Notes under the pieces: model-generated
Told to the model about the DNA's origin: nothing
The model's database searches: none
The model's input: the letters and a program-made list of their open reading frames with translations, nothing else
Origin: an uncultured Syntrophobacteraceae bacterium
GTDB taxonomy: Bacteria > Desulfobacterota > Syntrophobacteria > Syntrophobacterales > Syntrophobacteraceae
DNA length: 11,037 bases
NCBI GenBank assembly: GCA_937889795.1
Contig: CALBZH010000783.1
Location: forward strand, 1 to 11,037
Direction of reading: 5' to 3'
Translations under genes and position numbers: made by a program
In this document: in pieces, positions 8,353-11,037 of the stretch
How the letters are laid out: every line of letters begins with the position of its first letter
How positions within the stretch are numbered: the stretch's first letter is position 1

Positions 8353-9752
8353 GCACGCAATTCGGTTCCGCCAAAATCCTCGTTGTGGATGACGAACGGA
8401 GCATGAGGGAATTCCTCGAGATCATGCTCATGAAGGACGGCTACGACGTTCACTGCGCCTCAAGCGGTACCGAGGCTCTGGAGCTGATCCACGACGCTTC
8501 TTTTGACCTCGTGATTACCGATATCCGGATGCATCCCGTGGATGGTCTGGCGGTCCTCAAACACTGCAAGGATACCTCGCCGTCGACGGTGGTCATCATC
8601 ATTTCGGCCTACGCCAACGCGGAAACGGCGGTTGCCGCCATGAAGGAGGGGGCCTACGACTATCTGCCCAAGCCCTTCAATATCGATGAGATGCGCTCGG
8701 TCATCCGAAGCGCGCTGGAAAGTCGGGAAGGGGCAGACCGGGTCGCCGGCGCCAAGGAAGGTCCGCTCTACTTTGGCTGTATCATTGGTGAAAGCCCCGC
8801 CATGCGCCGTGTGTACGGCCTCATCGAGCGGGTCGCCACCACCAGCAGCAACGTGCTGATCACGGGGGAGAGCGGAACCGGAAAAGAGCTTGTGGCCAAG
8901 GCCATCCACCGCCAGAGTCCGAGAAGCCAGAACCCGTTCATCGCGGTGAACTGCGGCGGGGTTCCCGAAACCCTCATCGAGAGCGAGCTTTTCGGATTCA
9001 AGAAGGGAGCGTTCACCGGGGCGGGGGCAACCAAGAAAGGTCTGGTGGAGGCGGCGCAAACGGGAACGCTCTTTCTGGACGAAATCGGCGAGCTGTCGCC
9101 GACGCTCCAGGTCAAGCTGTTGCGACTCGTTCAGGAGAAAACCATCAAAATGATCGGCGGCACGGATGACATCCCGGTGGATGTGCGCATCGTGTCCGCG
9201 ACCAACCGCGACTTGGAGAAGATGGTCATCGAGGGAACGTTTCGAGAGGATCTCTACTTTCGTCTGAACGTCCTCCCCATCCGAATGCCACCCCTTCGGG
9301 AGCGACGCGAGGACATCCCGCTGCTCTCGGACTACTTCCTCTCGAAATTCCGACACGAATTCGGGAAAGACATTCGCAGGATCTCTTCGTACGCCATGGA
9401 TCTCCTGAACAAGTACGATTTCCCAGGGAATGTCCGGGAGCTCGAGAACATCATCGAGCGCGGGGTTGCACTCGAGTCGTCGAGCATCATCCTTCCGGAG
9501 AGCCTTACCCTGGCGTCCTATAAGCGGACCCAGCAGGAGCCCGCGGCGGCGGCCATCCCGGACCTCCCCCCCAAGGGCACGAGTCTTGATCAGTACCTTG
9601 CGGACATCGAGATCAAAATGCTTCAGAATGCCCTGGAGAGAACGAACGGGGTGAAGCACAAGGCAGCTGAGCTCCTGAACATCACCTTCCGTTCGTTTCG
9701 TTATCGGCTGGTCAAGTACGGAATGGCCTCGGAAGACGAAAAAGATCTTTAG
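8349..9752 (+). CDS. Sigma-54-dependent NtrC-family response regulator (PilR-like)
   Basis: A 467-residue three-domain activator. Receiver domain (about 8-123): acidic pair D14/D15, phosphoacceptor D58 in ITDIRM, S86, and K108 in PKPF. AAA+ domain (about 145-375): Walker A GESGTGKE (173-180), the sigma-54 contact loop GAFTGA (220-225), Walker B LFLDEIGEL (241-249), and FREDLYFRLNVLP with likely arginine-finger region R299/R305. C-terminal Fis-type helix-turn-helix (about 435-459) ending FRSFRYRLVKYG, which resembles PilR (FRSMRYRLKKLG). It should bind upstream enhancer sites and use ATP to open sigma-54 promoters when phosphorylated. The ATG overlaps the pyrC stop as ATGA with no clear Shine-Dalgarno, implying translational coupling. 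No partner kinase lies in the window. Family assignment is firm; the PilR-like label is a resemblance only, and targets are unknown. Confidence 0.97.
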
Positions 9753-9756
9753 CTGC

Positions 9757-10995
9757 TCATCCCTTCATGTTCTCCACGATGGCCGAGGCAAACTCGGAGC
9801 ACTTCACTTCCTTGGCTCCCTCCATCTGACGCGCAAGATCGTAGGTCACGACCTTGGATTGGATCGTTCGTGCAAGCGCGTCTTCGACGCAGGCGGCCGC
9901 CTCCGACCAGCTCAGGTGCTCGAGCAGCATGGCTCCAGAAAGGATCAGGGAGCCGGGGTTGACCTTGTCCTGGCCGGCGTATTTCGGGGCGCTGCCGTGC
10001 GTGGCTTCGAAAATGGCGCAGCGATCTCCGATGTTGGCCCCCGGTGCCATCCCAAGCCCCCCGACCTGAGCCGCCAGAGCGTCCGAAAGGTAATCGCCGT
10101 TTAGATTGGGAGTCGCGAGGACCGAGTATTCATCGGGGCGCAGCAGGGCCTGCTGAAACATGCTGTCCGCGATGCGGTCCTTGATGACGACACGCCCTGC
10201 GGGGATCTGGCCTCCGTGCTTTTCCATCACGTCCGTTTCCGTGACGGCCTCGGCGGGAAATTCCGTTGCGGCGAGCTCGTAGCCCCATTTCCGGAAGGCG
10301 CCTTCGGTGAACTTCATGATGTTCCCTTTGTGCACCAGAGTCACGGACGGGAGCCCCTTGGCGATGGCGTACCGAATCGCGCGTCTCACCAGCCTAAAAG
10401 TCCCCTCGCGGCTGATGGGCTTGACCCCGATCCCCGACCCGTCAGGGAGGGTTATGCCGAATTCGCTCCGAAGAAATGCCGCCATTCGATTGGCCTCCGG
10501 GGAGCCGGCGGCCCATTCGATTCCAGCATAGACGTCTTCGGTGTTTTCGCGAAAGACCACCATGTTCACCTTTTCCGGCTGCTTCACGGGCGAGGGGACG
10601 CCGGGAAAGTAGCGCACGGGCCGGACGCACGCATACAGGTCGAGCACCTGCCGGAGCGTGACGTTGAGGCTCCGAATGCCTTCTCCAACCGGGGTTGTCA
10701 TGGGGCCTTTGATGGCGACAACACACTGCCTGAGGCGTTCGAGTGTCTGCCCGGGAAGGTATTCTCCGACTTCGCGCTTTGCTTGCTCTCCAGCCAGGAG
10801 CTCCAGCCAGTGGATCTTCCTTGTGCCTTGGTACAAACGTTCCACCGCCCCGTCCAAGACGAGACGGGTGGCGGCCCAGATGTCTGGTCCGACGCCGTCT
10901 CCCTGCATGAACCCGATAATGGGTTGATCGGGCACCGATAACGAATGGTCTCCCTGTACACTGATCCATGAACCTCCAGAAGGTGTGTGGGTCAT
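9757..10995 (-). CDS. icd: Isocitrate dehydrogenase, NADP-dependent
   Basis: A 412-residue homodimeric-type enzyme of the TCA cycle that oxidises and decarboxylates isocitrate to 2-oxoglutarate. It is collinear with E. coli Icd. Substrate residues seen: S109 and N111 in IRSLNV, R115, R125, R149, Y156 and K223; metal ligands D301 and D305 in [16 protein letters not shown] preference is indicated by K338/Y339 in SAPKYAGQ and Y385/R389 in TYDLAR, the positions that contact the 2'-phosphate in E. coli; NAD-type enzymes differ there. S109 corresponds to the serine phosphorylated by AceK in enteric bacteria, but no aceK is in the window. The ATG at 10995-10993 has AAAGGG (11008-11003) seven bases upstream. 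Relative to E. coli, the segment before VVIKDRIAD is shorter. The gene converges on the response regulator with four bases between stops. Confidence 0.98.
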   Translation of the reverse strand: MTHTPSGGSWISVQGDHSLSVPDQPIIGFMQGDGVGPDIWAATRLVLDGAVERLYQGTRKIHWLELLAGEQAKREVGEYLPGQTLERLRQCVVAIKGPMTTPVGEGIRSLNVTLRQVLDLYACVRPVRYFPGVPSPVKQPEKVNMVVFRENTEDVYAGIEWAAGSPEANRMAAFLRSEFGITLPDGSGIGVKPISREGTFRLVRRAIRYAIAKGLPSVTLVHKGNIMKFTEGAFRKWGYELAATEFPAEAVTETDVMEKHGGQIPAGRVVIKDRIADSMFQQALLRPDEYSVLATPNLNGDYLSDALAAQVGGLGMAPGANIGDRCAIFEATHGSAPKYAGQDKVNPGSLILSGAMLLEHLSWSEAAACVEDALARTIQSKVVTYDLARQMEGAKEVKCSEFASAIVENMKG

Positions 10996-11037
10996 CTGAT
11001 GTCCCTTTCTTTACGGTTGATTGCTAAATGCCAGCAG

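Noticed and set aside
8460..9659. Minus-strand open frame of 399 codons opposite the response regulator
   Set aside because: It mirrors the coding frame of a well-recognised NtrC-family protein; its translation is rich in R, H, G and D with no family pattern.
10216..10941. Plus-strand open frame of 241 codons opposite icd
   Set aside because: Shadow of icd, whose residues match E. coli Icd along the full length.

Overview
This window is mostly conserved housekeeping DNA from a GC-rich Gram-negative bacterium. Three things point that way: an outer-membrane LPS-assembly lipoprotein (LptE), an NtrC-type sigma-54 activator, and the gene order leuS-lptE-holA-rpsT. That order, together with pyrB-pyrC, suggests a deltaproteobacterial (Desulfobacterota) or Nitrospirota-like lineage. 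The placement is inference from gene content and protein style, not from a search.

Layout. Positions 1-442 (minus) hold the N-terminal 147 residues of a CatB-related hexapeptide O-acetyltransferase, cut by the window edge. It is the only accessory-looking gene here. A gene-free stretch of about 320 bases (443-762) separates it from a plus-strand cluster: leuS (leucyl-tRNA synthetase), lptE (LPS assembly) and holA (DNA polymerase III delta). holA converges on minus-strand rpsT (ribosomal protein S20). A hairpin plus T-tract, oriented for rpsT, overlaps the holA stop. Upstream of rpsT, also on minus, is greA (transcript cleavage factor). greA is divergent from a plus-strand unit of pyrB (aspartate carbamoyltransferase), pyrC (class I dihydroorotase) and a sigma-54-dependent response regulator whose ATG overlaps the pyrC stop. 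That unit converges on minus-strand icd (NADP-type isocitrate dehydrogenase) with only four bases between the stop codons.

How the genes work together. pyrB and pyrC encode consecutive steps of de novo pyrimidine synthesis, and their products may associate as the Aquifex homologues do. leuS, lptE and holA serve translation, envelope assembly and replication; they appear to share a transcript without a shared pathway. rpsT and greA are growth-related genes on the opposite strand. The response regulator has no histidine kinase in the window, and its coupling to pyrC is the most unusual arrangement here.

I found no CRISPR array, transposon, phage module, tRNA/rRNA gene or toxin-antitoxin pair, and nothing that looks like an undescribed multi-gene system. 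The points worth a second look are regulatory: a three-element repeat before pyrB, a structured rpsT leader with a TTG start, and the orphan regulator at the end of the pyr unit.
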